Below are positions 35,602 to 44,826 of a DNA stretch of 64,000 nucleotides, one piece after another (the stretch's first letter is position 1; the number at the start of each line of letters is the position of its first letter). The stretch comes from Priestia taiwanensis. GTDB lineage: Bacteria > Bacillota > Bacilli > Bacillales > Bacillaceae_G. Below the pieces are notes generated by a model. The model did no database searches. It had not been told where the DNA came from and worked only from the letters and a program-made list of their open reading frames with translations. The stretch spans positions 1,069,160 to 1,133,159 of the forward strand of contig NZ_BMFK01000001.1 of NCBI RefSeq assembly GCF_014638355.1, in the 5' to 3' direction. The position numbers and the translations under genes are program-made.

Positions 35602-36870
35602 TTATACGCTTAATAAACCTTTTTCAATAAGGCTATCCACCGCTGTACAAATGGCGATTTTCACGTGTGCATACGTTAAGCCACCTTGAACATACGCAAC
35701 ATACGGCGCACGAATTGGACCGTCTGCCGATAATTCAATACTCGCACCTTGAATAAATGTTCCCGCTGCCATAATTACGTCATCTTCATACCCAGGCATA
35801 TAATTCGCATATGGTGTGAAGTGCGAGTTAACAGGCGAGGCAAATTGAATTGCCTGACAGAATGCAATCATTTTCTCCGCATCATCAAATTGAACACTTT
35901 GAATTAAATCTGTACGAGGAGTATCCCATTTCGGATTTGTATTCATTCCTAGTTCTTCTAAGAATGCAGCAGTAAAAATTGCACCTTTCAACGCTTGTGC
36001 GACAACATTTGGCGCTAGGAAGAAACCTTGGTACATTTCTTGTAAGCTATATAAAGAAGCACCTGCTTCTGCACCAATACCAGGTGACGTTAAGCGATAT
36101 GAACACGCTTCTACATACTCTTCTTTCCCAACAATGTAGCCACCTGTTTTGACAATACCGCCACCTGGATTTTTAATTAATGATCCAGCCATTAAATCTG
36201 CACCTACGTGGCAAGGCTCTAACTCTTCCACAAATTCACCGTAGCAGTTATCAACAAACACAACAACCTCTGGCTTGATTTCTTTCACAAATGAAATCAT
36301 CTCTTTAATTTGAGCAATCGTAAACGACGGTCTTGTCGCATATCCTTTTGAACGCTGAATACCAATCATTTTCGTATTCGGCTTAATTGCTTTACGCACT
36401 GCTTCAAAGTCCACTTGTCCCTCTTCTGTTAAATCGACCGTTTCATATCCAATATTATATTCACGGAATGAACCTATGCCTTTACCACGAATACCAACAA
36501 TTTCTTCTAATGTGTCATACGGTTTCCCTGTAATATAGACTAGCTCATCTCCAGGACGTAAAATACCGAATAAGGCTGTTGAAATAGCATGTGTACCAGA
36601 AATGATTTGCGGACGAACAAGCCCAGCTTCTCCACCAAATACTTCTGCGTAAATTTTCTCTAACGTATCTCGACCAATATCATCATATCCATATCCAGTT
36701 GTTGGGATGAAGTGAGAATCACTCACCTTATTCTCACGGAAACTTTCTAATACTCGATATTGATTACTTTCCATCACACGATCAATACGTGCATGTACAG
36801 CTTGAATTTTTGCTTCTACTTTTTCAGCGATAGGTGCAATAACTGCACCATGTGTTAATTTATTAAACAT
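35602..36870 (-). CDS. ynbB: YnbB, PLP-dependent methionine gamma-lyase/aluminium-resistance family protein
   Basis: 422 residues of the PLP fold-type I family. The cofactor lysine is in GSLIKNPGGGIVKTGGY, with the upstream FVDNCYGEFVE pocket and PQIISGTHAIS phosphate site. The family is labelled aluminium resistance or Cys/Met gamma-lyase, but its physiological reaction is uncertain. It starts 3 bases after hflX, matching the ynbA-ynbB order of B. subtilis. Confidence 0.9.
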   Translation of the reverse strand: MFNKLTHGAVIAPIAEKVEAKIQAVHARIDRVMESNQYRVLESFRENKVSDSHFIPTTGYGYDDIGRDTLEKIYAEVFGGEAGLVRPQIISGTHAISTALFGILRPGDELVYITGKPYDTLEEIVGIRGKGIGSFREYNIGYETVDLTEEGQVDFEAVRKAIKPNTKMIGIQRSKGYATRPSFTIAQIKEMISFVKEIKPEVVVFVDNCYGEFVEELEPCHVGADLMAGSLIKNPGGGIVKTGGYIVGKEEYVEACSYRLTSPGIGAEAGASLYSLQEMYQGFFLAPNVVAQALKGAIFTAAFLEELGMNTNPKWDTPRTDLIQSVQFDDAEKMIAFCQAIQFASPVNSHFTPYANYMPGYEDDVIMAAGTFIQGASIELSADGPIRAPYVAYVQGGLTYAHVKIAICTAVDSLIEKGLLSV

Positions 36871-36873
36871 ACC

Positions 36874-38139
36874 CTACTCCTTCATTGCCTCGTAATTCTT
36901 AATTATCGTATATAAAGGCGATCCTTCAAATACATAACCTTGACATTCATACATAGTCGTTTCTTCTTTGAAATCCATGGACATTAGCACCGTTTCACTC
37001 TTTAAACTAGCTAGCAGTTTCCCTTCATAAGCTGGAAGCTGAATATGATACTCCTCCATTTCCGCTATCACCATTTGTTGGATTGTTTCTTTCAGTTGCT
37101 CGATATCCTCTTGATTAAATGCACTTACTTGAACAAACTCTTCTGTCGGTGTAGGAATAAAAAATGGTGATGTAATATCTTTCTTATTATATACGTGTAA
37201 TTGCGGTACTTTCTCTACTTCTAGCTCTTCTAAAAGTTTCTCTACCGTTTCTTCATGTGTTATATAGTTTAAATCAGCTGAATCTACAACATGTAGAATA
37301 AAGTCCGCTTCTTTCGCTTCCTCTAATGTTGAACGGAATGCCGCTACTAATGCTGTTGGTAAATCTTGAATGAATCCAACTGTATCAGTTAATAGTACCG
37401 TATAGCCACATGGTAGTTGCATCTTTCGTGTCGTCGGGTCAAGCGTCGCAAATAGCAAATCTTCTTCATATGTATCAGCCGCAGTCAAGCGATTAAACAA
37501 CGTTGACTTCCCTGCATTCGTATATCCAACAATTGATAGTTGAAACACTTGATTTTGCTTACGCTTCTTTCGATAACGATTGCGGTGCTCTACGATAACA
37601 CGTAACTGACGCTTAATTTCATCAATACGGCGACGAATATGACGGCGATCACTTTCCAACTTCGTCTCACCAGGACCACGTGTACCTATTCCACCACCGA
37701 GACGAGACATCGAAATACCTTGCCCCATTAGGCGTGGTAGTAAATATTGTAGCTGTGCTAGTTCTACTTGTAATTTACCTTCTCTTGATTTTGCTCTTCC
37801 TGCAAATATATCTAAAATAAGTTGCGTACGATCAATTACTTTTGCATCAAGAGAAGCTGATAAGTTACGCATTTGACTCGGCGTTAATTCATTATTAAAA
37901 ATAACAACATCCGCTTCTAACTCTTCTACTAACATTTCTAACTCTTCCACTTTCCCTTTTCCTATATATGTGGCAGAATCGAATTTTTGACGCTTTTGAA
38001 TGGTACTACATACAACCGTTCCTTGTGCTGTTTTTGTTAATGAATTCAATTCTTCCATCGATAATTGGAATCGTTCATCATCATCTTCAGGTAATTGACA
38101 CCCAACTAAAATGACTTTTTCTTTCTCATCTATCCGCAA
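36874..38139 (-). CDS. hflX: GTPase HflX (YnbA)
   Basis: 421 residues: N-terminal HflX domain with the glycine-rich [15 protein letters not shown] linker, coiled coil, then a G domain with G1 [10 protein letters not shown]3 DTVGF and G4 NKKD. HflX binds the large ribosomal subunit and can rescue or split stalled ribosomes. The reading frame opens at TTG 38139 with GGAAGG 8 bases upstream and no nearby in-frame ATG. Confidence 0.95.
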   Translation of the reverse strand: MRIDEKEKVILVGCQLPEDDDERFQLSMEELNSLTKTAQGTVVCSTIQKRQKFDSATYIGKGKVEELEMLVEELEADVVIFNNELTPSQMRNLSASLDAKVIDRTQLILDIFAGRAKSREGKLQVELAQLQYLLPRLMGQGISMSRLGGGIGTRGPGETKLESDRRHIRRRIDEIKRQLRVIVEHRNRYRKKRKQNQVFQLSIVGYTNAGKSTLFNRLTAADTYEEDLLFATLDPTTRKMQLPCGYTVLLTDTVGFIQDLPTALVAAFRSTLEEAKEADFILHVVDSADLNYITHEETVEKLLEELEVEKVPQLHVYNKKDITSPFFIPTPTEEFVQVSAFNQEDIEQLKETIQQMVIAEMEEYHIQLPAYEGKLLASLKSETVLMSMDFKEETTMYECQGYVFEGSPLYTIIKNYEAMKE

Positions 38140-38233
38140 ATGGCCGACCTTCCTTCTTTCGTAATCTCCCTATATCATAGCAGAGGAGATAGGTTTGAGC
38201 TATAGCAGGAGCAAGGAATTTAAGTGAGAACGC

Positions 38234-38268
38234 AAAAAAGTGCCTCTCTTTATCATCGAGGCACTTTT
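38234..38268 (-). terminator. Terminator of the tubulin-like gene
   Basis: AAAAGTGCCTC (38236-38246) pairs with GAGGCACTTTT (38258-38268) and continues into Ts on the minus strand, separating this gene from hflX. Confidence 0.85.
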
Positions 38269-38272
38269 CATC

Positions 38273-39337
38273 CTACACACGTATACTTCTTTTACGTCGC
38301 ATTTGTTCCGTCCATATTTTATCCGTTTCATAGCGTTCCGTACGACGTTTATGCAACATTTTCTCTACTTGTTTCTCTTCTTGTTCGACATCCTCTTGAT
38401 ATCTTCGCATAATCCCATACGGTAATGCCATTCCTGTTAAAAGGGTTGTAATTTTGTTCGACCCAGACACAAATGCCCCTTGATACAATTCATATGGCTT
38501 AATACTCGGTGGAAGTACTTTGGCTACTTCCGGTATATCTGACGTAGCTTCAACAACAATAACCGCTTTCGCAATTTCCGTTGTCTCCCCTACTTGTAGC
38601 ATATTATAACGCCATGATGCTTCCATTCGACTCTGAATCGTATTAGTGTCTGTAGCATCATCATAAGCAAATGAAGATAACATCGCACAACCGCGCTCTG
38701 ATAGTGCTGTTAATACATCCATATCATCAATGTTACTGTACACACTTTGCATTTTTGTCTTCTGTTGCAAACTATACAAATCGCTCAAGAATGCCATACT
38801 TGCAAGTGTATACTGTTCATATAAAGGTAAATTACGATGACGATCTTTAATTACATCACTTGAGGCTAAGAACATCGCTCCTGTATCCTCTACCGCACTA
38901 ATTTCGGAGAATGCTTCAATTGCGTTCATCTTGTTCTTTAACGATTCATCCTGCATTGGCAGGAAAAGGAACGTCATAATAACTTTACTCGGGAACATAT
39001 CACACAAGAGTTTCGCTACTTCCCGAATCATCCCACTTCCAGTCCCTCCACCTAAAGCTGCTGCTACACATATCACGTGCATATCCGAAAGATGAGTAGA
39101 AGCAAAGTGACGAATTTGCGCCACATGCGCATCAAACGCCTCCTTCGCAACGAAACGATCTTTCCCTGCGCCTTCATACCCCTTCAAATGAAGCTTCTTT
39201 ATCGGCTCTATTCCTGTCAGGCCATCCAAATCTACTTGAGCGGTGTTCAGTACAATACTCTGGTACCTTGCCGCTTTTGCTAATTGACAGAAACGACCAC
39301 CAGCTTGACCGATGCCCATAAATCCTATACGTAACAT
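38273..39337 (-). CDS. Divergent FtsZ/tubulin-superfamily GTPase
   Basis: 354 residues. The nucleotide-binding signature GGGTGSG lies at 96-102, after an FtsZ-like start (RIGFMGIGQAGGRF and VLNTAQVDLDGL). A tubulin T7-like catalytic loop, Asn202-x-Asp204-x-x-Asp207, is followed by LTALSERGCAML, which lines up with the FtsZ NxDxADVxTIMSNKGSALM region. All key GTPase residues are therefore kept although the rest is unlike cell-division FtsZ. The C terminus is strongly basic (KMLHKRRTERYETD, RRKRSIRV), where FtsZ would have its acidic partner-binding peptide. It lies between spoVK and hflX, where B. subtilis has no such gene. Function unknown; sporulation or DNA/membrane positioning is speculative. 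Confidence 0.8.
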   Translation of the reverse strand: MLRIGFMGIGQAGGRFCQLAKAARYQSIVLNTAQVDLDGLTGIEPIKKLHLKGYEGAGKDRFVAKEAFDAHVAQIRHFASTHLSDMHVICVAAALGGGTGSGMIREVAKLLCDMFPSKVIMTFLFLPMQDESLKNKMNAIEAFSEISAVEDTGAMFLASSDVIKDRHRNLPLYEQYTLASMAFLSDLYSLQQKTKMQSVYSNIDDMDVLTALSERGCAMLSSFAYDDATDTNTIQSRMEASWRYNMLQVGETTEIAKAVIVVEATSDIPEVAKVLPPSIKPYELYQGAFVSGSNKITTLLTGMALPYGIMRRYQEDVEQEEKQVEKMLHKRRTERYETDKIWTEQMRRKRSIRV

Positions 39338-39385
39338 TCTCTACACCCCCGTTTCCATTCTATGCCTTCCAAGTTGTTGCTATGA

Positions 39386-40330
39386 CTACCTCTCATCCTC
39401 TAGAAGTAAGTCACTACTTTGAACCGTCATCAAATCGTCTTTCGTAAAGAGATGATGCACTAATAGACGCATCGCTTGCTGACGAATGGACTTCTCAACG
39501 ATATTACGTACATATCTACCATTACTAAAACTAGTCATGGACGTCCCATATTTGACCGCATTTAAATGATCTTGAAGAACCCATTCCGCTTCTCTTGATA
39601 AAATATATTCTCTTTCTTTGTACATATGTTTCCCAATCTCGATTAATTGTGAAACCGAGTAGTCAGGAAAATCAATAATAAACGGGAAACGGGATTGTAG
39701 CCCTGGATTCAATGATAAGAAATGGTTCATCTCTTGCGAATATCCAGCAAGAATGAGGATAAAATCCTCTGATTTATCCTCCATATGTTTTACAAGGGTA
39801 TCTATCGCCTCCTTACCAAAATCCTTCTCCCCGCCACGCGCTAATGAATAAGCCTCATCGATAAATAAAATCCCTCCCATTGCTTTCTTGACTAAATCAC
39901 GTGTCTTCTGTGCTGTATGACCGATGTACTCTCCTACTAAGTCTGCACGCTCTGCCTCAATAAGATGCCCTTTTGATAAAACGTTCATATCAAATAACAG
40001 CTTTCCAACAATACGTGCTACGGTCGTTTTTCCTGTACCTGGATTTCCTTTAAACAACATGTGTAGTACTTGATTCCCAGCCTTCAATCCTCGTTCTGTT
40101 CGCTTTCGATTCACATAAATCCAGGCATATATTTCTTTCATGACTTTTTTGATTTCTCCAAGGCCAACAAGCCCATCCATCTCTTCTTCTATCTTCTGTA
40201 ACATCTCATGTTTGAACGGTGCCTCTTTTTGTATTTCCTTCTTTTTCGGCACAATAACCTTCTCATTATGATTTAACACAATATTAATTTGCCCATTACT
40301 TCTCATGCGTACAGGATTTTCCATCCTCAT
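39386..40330 (-). CDS. spoVK: Stage V sporulation protein K, AAA ATPase
   Basis: 314 residues, closely matching B. subtilis SpoVK. Walker A is FKGNPGTGKTT, Walker B ILFIDEAYSLARGG, with the CbxX/CfqX-type HLIEAERADLVGEYIGHTAQ pore segment. It is needed for spore maturation in the mother cell. ATG 40330 has GGTGG a few bases upstream; ATG 40324 is also possible. The tubulin-like gene follows by 48 bases on the same strand. Confidence 0.95.
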   Translation of the reverse strand: MRMENPVRMRSNGQINIVLNHNEKVIVPKKKEIQKEAPFKHEMLQKIEEEMDGLVGLGEIKKVMKEIYAWIYVNRKRTERGLKAGNQVLHMLFKGNPGTGKTTVARIVGKLLFDMNVLSKGHLIEAERADLVGEYIGHTAQKTRDLVKKAMGGILFIDEAYSLARGGEKDFGKEAIDTLVKHMEDKSEDFILILAGYSQEMNHFLSLNPGLQSRFPFIIDFPDYSVSQLIEIGKHMYKEREYILSREAEWVLQDHLNAVKYGTSMTSFSNGRYVRNIVEKSIRQQAMRLLVHHLFTKDDLMTVQSSDLLLEDER

Positions 40331-40461
40331 CACCCCACCTTCTGAAGACTGTCATCATTATGTTTGGGAACATCGCTTTTTCTTGTACAAAACAGCAAAA
40401 AATTCAATATCTTCACTCGCTTTTTGTTATAATAGAAAAAAAGAATTGGAGTTGATTATTC

Positions 40462-41448
40462 ATGCAAATAAAGAGAATTAAAAACGAACACATTTGTGAC
40501 TCCATTTTACAATTCGCAGCCTATCTCACTAGTAAAGGGCGACAGAACTCTACTATTAAACGATATGCATATGATTTAGAAGATTGCTTTCATTATTTAG
40601 AAGAAAAGAAGAAAATCACATCGCATGCGATATGGGACACGTTCACCACGGACGACTATCGCTCTTATTTCTCTGTATTAGCAAACGAACGACATTATTC
40701 AGACAAAACATTGCACCGCATCTTGGTTGTGCTAAATCAATTCTTCACCTTTTTACGCCAACAAAATGTCGCTATTACGAACCCAATACACACACTTTCA
40801 ATCACAATTCGTCCTGACCGGAATTTCACAGATGATGATTTTATTACTTCTACCGAGGAAAAAGAACTTATTGCAACAATGCATAGTTTCAACGGTTTGT
40901 CAGAGAAACAAATTGAACCTCGGAAGTTATTACTACATCGAAACCTCTCTATTGTCTATCTTATGCTTTATTACGGAGTTACATTAAAAGAATTAGTGTC
41001 AATTGAAATGAAAGATGTTCACTTGGAGAATAACACTATCTCAATTCCTGCTGCTTCTGGCAAAGCTAGAACAATTACACTTCTTGATACTCATAAAAAA
41101 ACATTGTATACATACATCAAAAAAATCCCTGAAGCGGTTCGTCCAAAATACCACTCGACGAATCCATTATTTATCGCATTTGACTTCAACCGAGGGACAT
41201 ATCGATGGGTATACGAGAATGATGCACCAAAAGGATTGACTGAAATTTCTGTCCAAAAGATGATTCGATTAGAAGTCAAGCGCGCAAACTTACGAAAAGG
41301 AATATGTGCACAACATTTTCGTAATACCTTCATTTTGCACCTACTCGAACAAAGTTACAGCGAAAAAGAGATAATGGCGAAAGCAGGCTTTAAAACAAAA
41401 ATCTCTCTACGAAGATTTTTGCATTATGCAAATAAAGAAAAAGTATAA
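40462..41448 (+). CDS. Tyrosine-recombinase-like protein lacking catalytic residues
   Basis: 328 residues with the XerC/XerD two-domain layout: SAM-like N-terminal core-binding domain (about 10-105) and C-terminal catalytic-type fold. Aligned by eye to Xer, the first Arg is Thr174 (YGVTLKEL), the HxLRH box reads QHFRN (only Arg287 kept), the GH motif is GF (310) and the nucleophile Tyr is Phe319. The fold is whole and the gene open, so it is probably a conserved, inactive DNA-binding derivative rather than a fresh pseudogene. Neighbours are housekeeping genes, not phage. GGAG precedes the ATG and a strong terminator follows. Confidence 0.8.
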   Translation: MQIKRIKNEHICDSILQFAAYLTSKGRQNSTIKRYAYDLEDCFHYLEEKKKITSHAIWDTFTTDDYRSYFSVLANERHYSDKTLHRILVVLNQFFTFLRQQNVAITNPIHTLSITIRPDRNFTDDDFITSTEEKELIATMHSFNGLSEKQIEPRKLLLHRNLSIVYLMLYYGVTLKELVSIEMKDVHLENNTISIPAASGKARTITLLDTHKKTLYTYIKKIPEAVRPKYHSTNPLFIAFDFNRGTYRWVYENDAPKGLTEISVQKMIRLEVKRANLRKGICAQHFRNTFILHLLEQSYSEKEIMAKAGFKTKISLRRFLHYANKEKV

Positions 41449-41455
41449 ATACAAC

Positions 41456-41492
41456 AAAAAGCAGGTTAATCATGATGATTAACCTGCTTTTT
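41456..41492. terminator. Bidirectional terminator between the recombinase-like gene and hfq
   Basis: AAAAAGCAGGTTAATCAT pairs exactly with ATGATTAACCTGCTTTTT around a single G. Confidence 0.9.
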
Positions 41493-41538
41493 TCACGCAC
41501 TTTCCATTAACTTACAAAATGTACAGAAGTAACCCCTT

Positions 41539-41763
41539 CTATTCTACTTCGATTTGAACGTTCTTTTGTGGAGCGAACGTCGAAATCGCATGCTTATAGA
41601 TTAACTGTTGCTTTCCTTCTGATTCTAATAAGACAGTAAAATTATCAAACCCTTTAATTAATCCTCGAAGTTGAAAACCATTTAGTAAAAATACGGTAAC
41701 ATATGTATTTTCCCTGCGGAGTTGATTCAAAAATTGATCTTGAATATTAATTGTTTGCTTCAT
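41539..41763 (-). CDS. hfq: RNA chaperone Hfq
   Basis: 74 residues, the compact Gram-positive form. Sm1 motif [29 protein letters not shown] and Sm2 motif [12 protein letters not shown] are intact. It forms a hexamer that binds small RNAs and A-rich RNA. It sits 50 bases after miaA, the usual order. Confidence 0.97.
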   Translation of the reverse strand: MKQTINIQDQFLNQLRRENTYVTVFLLNGFQLRGLIKGFDNFTVLLESEGKQQLIYKHAISTFAPQKNVQIEVE

Positions 41764-41813
41764 TTGCGACTGCCTCCTCTTTTTGTATACGTTAATGTAT
41801 TCGATTTTTTTTG

Positions 41814-42743
41814 TTATTTCCCTTCTACATATCGCAAAATCTCTGTTAATTTTTTCTCATAATCCCCATCTGTCATATCAAACCACGCAACGTCTAATTT
41901 ATTTCGGAACCACGTTAATTGGCGTTTCGCATAGCGACGCGTACTCTGTTTAATAAGATCAACAGACTCCTCTAACGTTAAATAACCGTCAAAATAATCA
42001 TATAACTCTTTGTATCCAATCGCTCGAACTGCTTGAGAATCTCGAATACCACACTTATATAGACCTTCTACTTCTTCTAATAGTCCTTGCTGCATCATAA
42101 GCTCTGTACGGTGATTAATACGTTCATACAATTTATCACGGTCCATTGTTAACCCAATAATCGTAACATCATATAACAATTTATTTTCTTGTTTCTCTAA
42201 GTATTCCGAGAATCGTGTCCCTGTTACGTGATACACTTCTAATGCACGAATCACACGGCGAAGATTATTTGGATGAATGCTCTTCGCACTAACTGGATCT
42301 ATTTCTTTCAAGCGGTCATGGATGACTTCGTTCCCTCTTACCATCGCTTCCGTTTCCAAGCGCTCACGAAACTCATCATCTGATGCCGCTTCCGAGAACT
42401 CATAATCATATAAGACAGATTGAATATACAAACCTGTCCCTCCAGCAATAATCGGTACTTTCCCTCGATTCGTAATATCTGTAATAAGCGGACGGACTAC
42501 TTTTTGAAAGTCTGCTACTGTGAAACTCTCATCCGCTTCTTTAATATCAATTAAATGGTGTGGAATGCCTTCCATCTCTTCTTCCGTAATTTTCGCTGTT
42601 CCAATATTTAACGAACGGTATACTTGGGTAGAATCCCCATTAATAATCTCCCCGTTCAGCCTCTTCGCAATATCGACACTTAATCGCGTCTTTCCTACTG
42701 CAGTCGGCCCAATAATAACAATTACTTTCTCTTTCTTTTCCAT
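41814..42743 (-). CDS. miaA: tRNA dimethylallyltransferase
   Basis: 309 residues. P-loop [15 protein letters not shown], the DSTQVYR motif and [19 protein letters not shown] define MiaA, which prenylates A37 of tRNAs reading UNN codons. It is full length and co-directional with hfq. Confidence 0.97.
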   Translation of the reverse strand: MEKKEKVIVIIGPTAVGKTRLSVDIAKRLNGEIINGDSTQVYRSLNIGTAKITEEEMEGIPHHLIDIKEADESFTVADFQKVVRPLITDITNRGKVPIIAGGTGLYIQSVLYDYEFSEAASDDEFRERLETEAMVRGNEVIHDRLKEIDPVSAKSIHPNNLRRVIRALEVYHVTGTRFSEYLEKQENKLLYDVTIIGLTMDRDKLYERINHRTELMMQQGLLEEVEGLYKCGIRDSQAVRAIGYKELYDYFDGYLTLEESVDLIKQSTRRYAKRQLTWFRNKLDVAWFDMTDGDYEKKLTEILRYVEGK

Positions 42744-42804
42744 CTATTTCACGCTCTTTTCCGGCATATTCTTTCTCATTATGTACGCTTTTCCACAAAG
42801 GCAA

Positions 42805-42833
42805 CAAAAAAACTTTGGATTACCCAAAGTTTT
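42805..42833 (-). terminator. Terminator of the C39-family lipoprotein gene
   Basis: AAAAAACTTTGG and CCAAAGTTTTTT form the stem immediately after the stop, with a T tract on the minus strand. Confidence 0.85.
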
Positions 42834-43517
42834 TTACTTTTCATAGCTAATCGCTTGCTTACCCATTTGTACCCAAGCTTCTTCAAATTGCTTTCTCGGT
42901 ACTTTCTTATCCATCTCTTTATCAAGCGGATCATTTATGTATACATACTCATCATCATATCCCGTCATCACAACGCTATGTTCATGATACGTCACTCTCA
43001 TCTTACCACTTTTCGTATTCCACGTTTCAAATTGATTGTCCTTAAGTGGCGCAAACGTTGCATTTGTAATAACCCAAACAGGATAACCTTTATCTAACAT
43101 ACGATATAAATCTTTTGTCTCTTTTCCCGTTAAATTAATGAGTTGATCTGGTAAATATTCTAATCCTAATTCATATACTGGCCCTGCATATACACCTAAT
43201 CCAGGTGTCTTCTTAGAATACATATCACCTACGAATCCCTCATTTAAGTCACCACGTAACCCATTCTTCTCAAAAGGAACTTTTTTGATATTCTTTGCTA
43301 ATTCCATCTTACTAACAGGTACCCCAGCATGATGTAAAAGCATTGATAAGCTCGTCACTTCACATCCACGTGGTAATTCTGGATTCTGTAAAATAAGAGG
43401 AACTCCTTCTACACGCGCTTCACTTTTCAAAAATGAAAAGACACTAAGTCCCTTGTCCATACATCCTGCAACAATAAAGAAACATCCAATTAAAAATACA
43501 TATTTTAATTTCTTCAT
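42834..43517 (-). CDS. C39-like peptidase family lipoprotein (YvpB-like)
   Basis: 227 residues. The lipobox is FFIVAGC (Cys at about 18), so the protein is anchored outside. LPRGCEVTSLSMLLHHAGV carries the catalytic Cys of the C39-like (YvpB/DUF3335) papain fold and YHEHSVVMTGYDDEYVYINDPL the catalytic His and following Asp. Probably a peptidase or transpeptidase-like envelope enzyme; the target is unknown. The start at 43517 is chosen for the signal peptide and AGAGGAGTG upstream. Confidence 0.85.
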   Translation of the reverse strand: MKKLKYVFLIGCFFIVAGCMDKGLSVFSFLKSEARVEGVPLILQNPELPRGCEVTSLSMLLHHAGVPVSKMELAKNIKKVPFEKNGLRGDLNEGFVGDMYSKKTPGLGVYAGPVYELGLEYLPDQLINLTGKETKDLYRMLDKGYPVWVITNATFAPLKDNQFETWNTKSGKMRVTYHEHSVVMTGYDDEYVYINDPLDKEMDKKVPRKQFEEAWVQMGKQAISYEK

Positions 43518-43710
43518 TCCATTCACTCCTCTCCAACTATCGAATAAGGGAAAATCCAAGGAGTTTTATAGTTTAGTAACATCCCACTTACTAACTAGTA
43601 TACTTACATACATCTATTCCTATTCTTGTACACGTTGTTTATCATATCATATTTTCAATAAATGTGGATGATAGATAGTAATAACAAAAGTCGAATTATT
43701 TTGCCTAGAA

Positions 43711-43755
43711 AAATTCTAAATATATTGAATTTTATATTCGTATATTTTAGAATTT
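43711..43755 (+). promoter_or_regulatory. Promoter and inverted-repeat operator of the ArsR-MFS operon
   Basis: TTGAAT (43725-43730) and TAGAAT (43748-43753) with a 17-base spacer. A 14-bp near-perfect inverted repeat, AAATTCTAAATATA (43711-43724) with TATATTTTAGAATTT (43741-43755), brackets the promoter, its right arm covering the -10 box. Confidence 0.55.
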
Positions 43756-43782
43756 AAGTAATAATAAAAAGGAGTGTATGAA

Positions 43783-44826
43783 ATGGACTATCTTTTTTCA
43801 CCACAGCAAAATGAACATGTATGTGTACAAGTAGAATCTTCTCCTGTTTGGGAGATTATTCTTGGCATCACTGGCTATACACACCGTAACATGCGTCATA
43901 CGTTTGATTTAGATGAACAGTGGACCACAAAACAAGAAGACATACCGAACTCACTTATAGAACGATTAACGCATATAGAAAAAACTAACTTCTGGTACGG
44001 CTTACTGATGGTACAAAATGAATTATCCGCTACTAGCGTTCAAGATTTTTCGAATCAGCTTGTACAAATCCCTACTAACAAATTATATGAAATCCTGCTT
44101 CCTTATCATAGCCGGGAAAAGGACATAGCTCGAGTCACCATTGCTCACACAAACAATCAACCTAGTTTGTTTCACGATTATGCAAAAAACTTTCACAATC
44201 ATCTTTTTTTAGAAGAATATATTCACCACCTCGCTCGTTACTCCCATGAGGAACTACGTCATCTGTTTATTTCTGTAGTAGACGAATGGTTCAATTGGAT
44301 ACGCACACAAGAGGAATGGGAAAAATGGACACACGCACTTTCATTAGAAGAAAAAAGGCAGCGTTTAGTAGATCAGATGAGTACAGTGGAAGAAGTAAAA
44401 CGAATTACAAGGGGTATCCATTATCAACCGGAGCCTTCTATTTGGACAATCAAGCTCATTCCACATGTATCATATCGCCCTTGGATTTTGGAGCAACGGA
44501 CACATGATACGAAGTTATTTTTCTACCCATTACATGAAGAATACTTATTAGAACACGGCACCCCGTCTATGCAATTAATTCGTGGACATAAAGCATTAGG
44601 AGATGAACTACGACTGAAATTACTCTATCACTTAGTACAAGGTTCACATTCTCTCCAAGAGTTAAGTACACACTTTCATATATCAAAAACTACGTTACAT
44701 CATCAACTATCATTGCTAAAAGCAGCAAAGTTCATTCACGTAGAGAAAGGAATTTATTCTGCCAATCCAGCAGAAATCACACATTTCTCTAGTCGTCTTT
44801 CCCAATATCTTGGTGAGGAGGAATGA
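43783..44826 (+). CDS. ArsR-type winged-helix regulator with large N-terminal domain
   Basis: 347 residues. The C-terminal 80 residues are an ArsR-like DNA-binding domain (ALGDELRLKLLYHLVQGSHSL, then LSTHFHISKTTLHHQLSLLK). The first 260 residues are a soluble domain I do not recognise, probably the effector-sensing part. The stop overlaps the MFS start by 4 bases (ATGA), so the pair is translationally coupled and the regulator very likely controls the exporter. Confidence 0.8.
   Translation: MDYLFSPQQNEHVCVQVESSPVWEIILGITGYTHRNMRHTFDLDEQWTTKQEDIPNSLIERLTHIEKTNFWYGLLMVQNELSATSVQDFSNQLVQIPTNKLYEILLPYHSREKDIARVTIAHTNNQPSLFHDYAKNFHNHLFLEEYIHHLARYSHEELRHLFISVVDEWFNWIRTQEEWEKWTHALSLEEKRQRLVDQMSTVEEVKRITRGIHYQPEPSIWTIKLIPHVSYRPWILEQRTHDTKLFFYPLHEEYLLEHGTPSMQLIRGHKALGDELRLKLLYHLVQGSHSLQELSTHFHISKTTLHHQLSLLKAAKFIHVEKGIYSANPAEITHFSSRLSQYLGEEE

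Noticed and set aside
38273..39337. Cell-division FtsZ
   Set aside because: Lacks the FtsZ C-terminal acidic peptide and overall similarity; only the GTPase core matches.
40462..41448. Prophage or integrative-element integrase
   Set aside because: Catalytic residues are gone and neighbours are hfq, miaA, spoVK; no att repeats or phage genes seen nearby.
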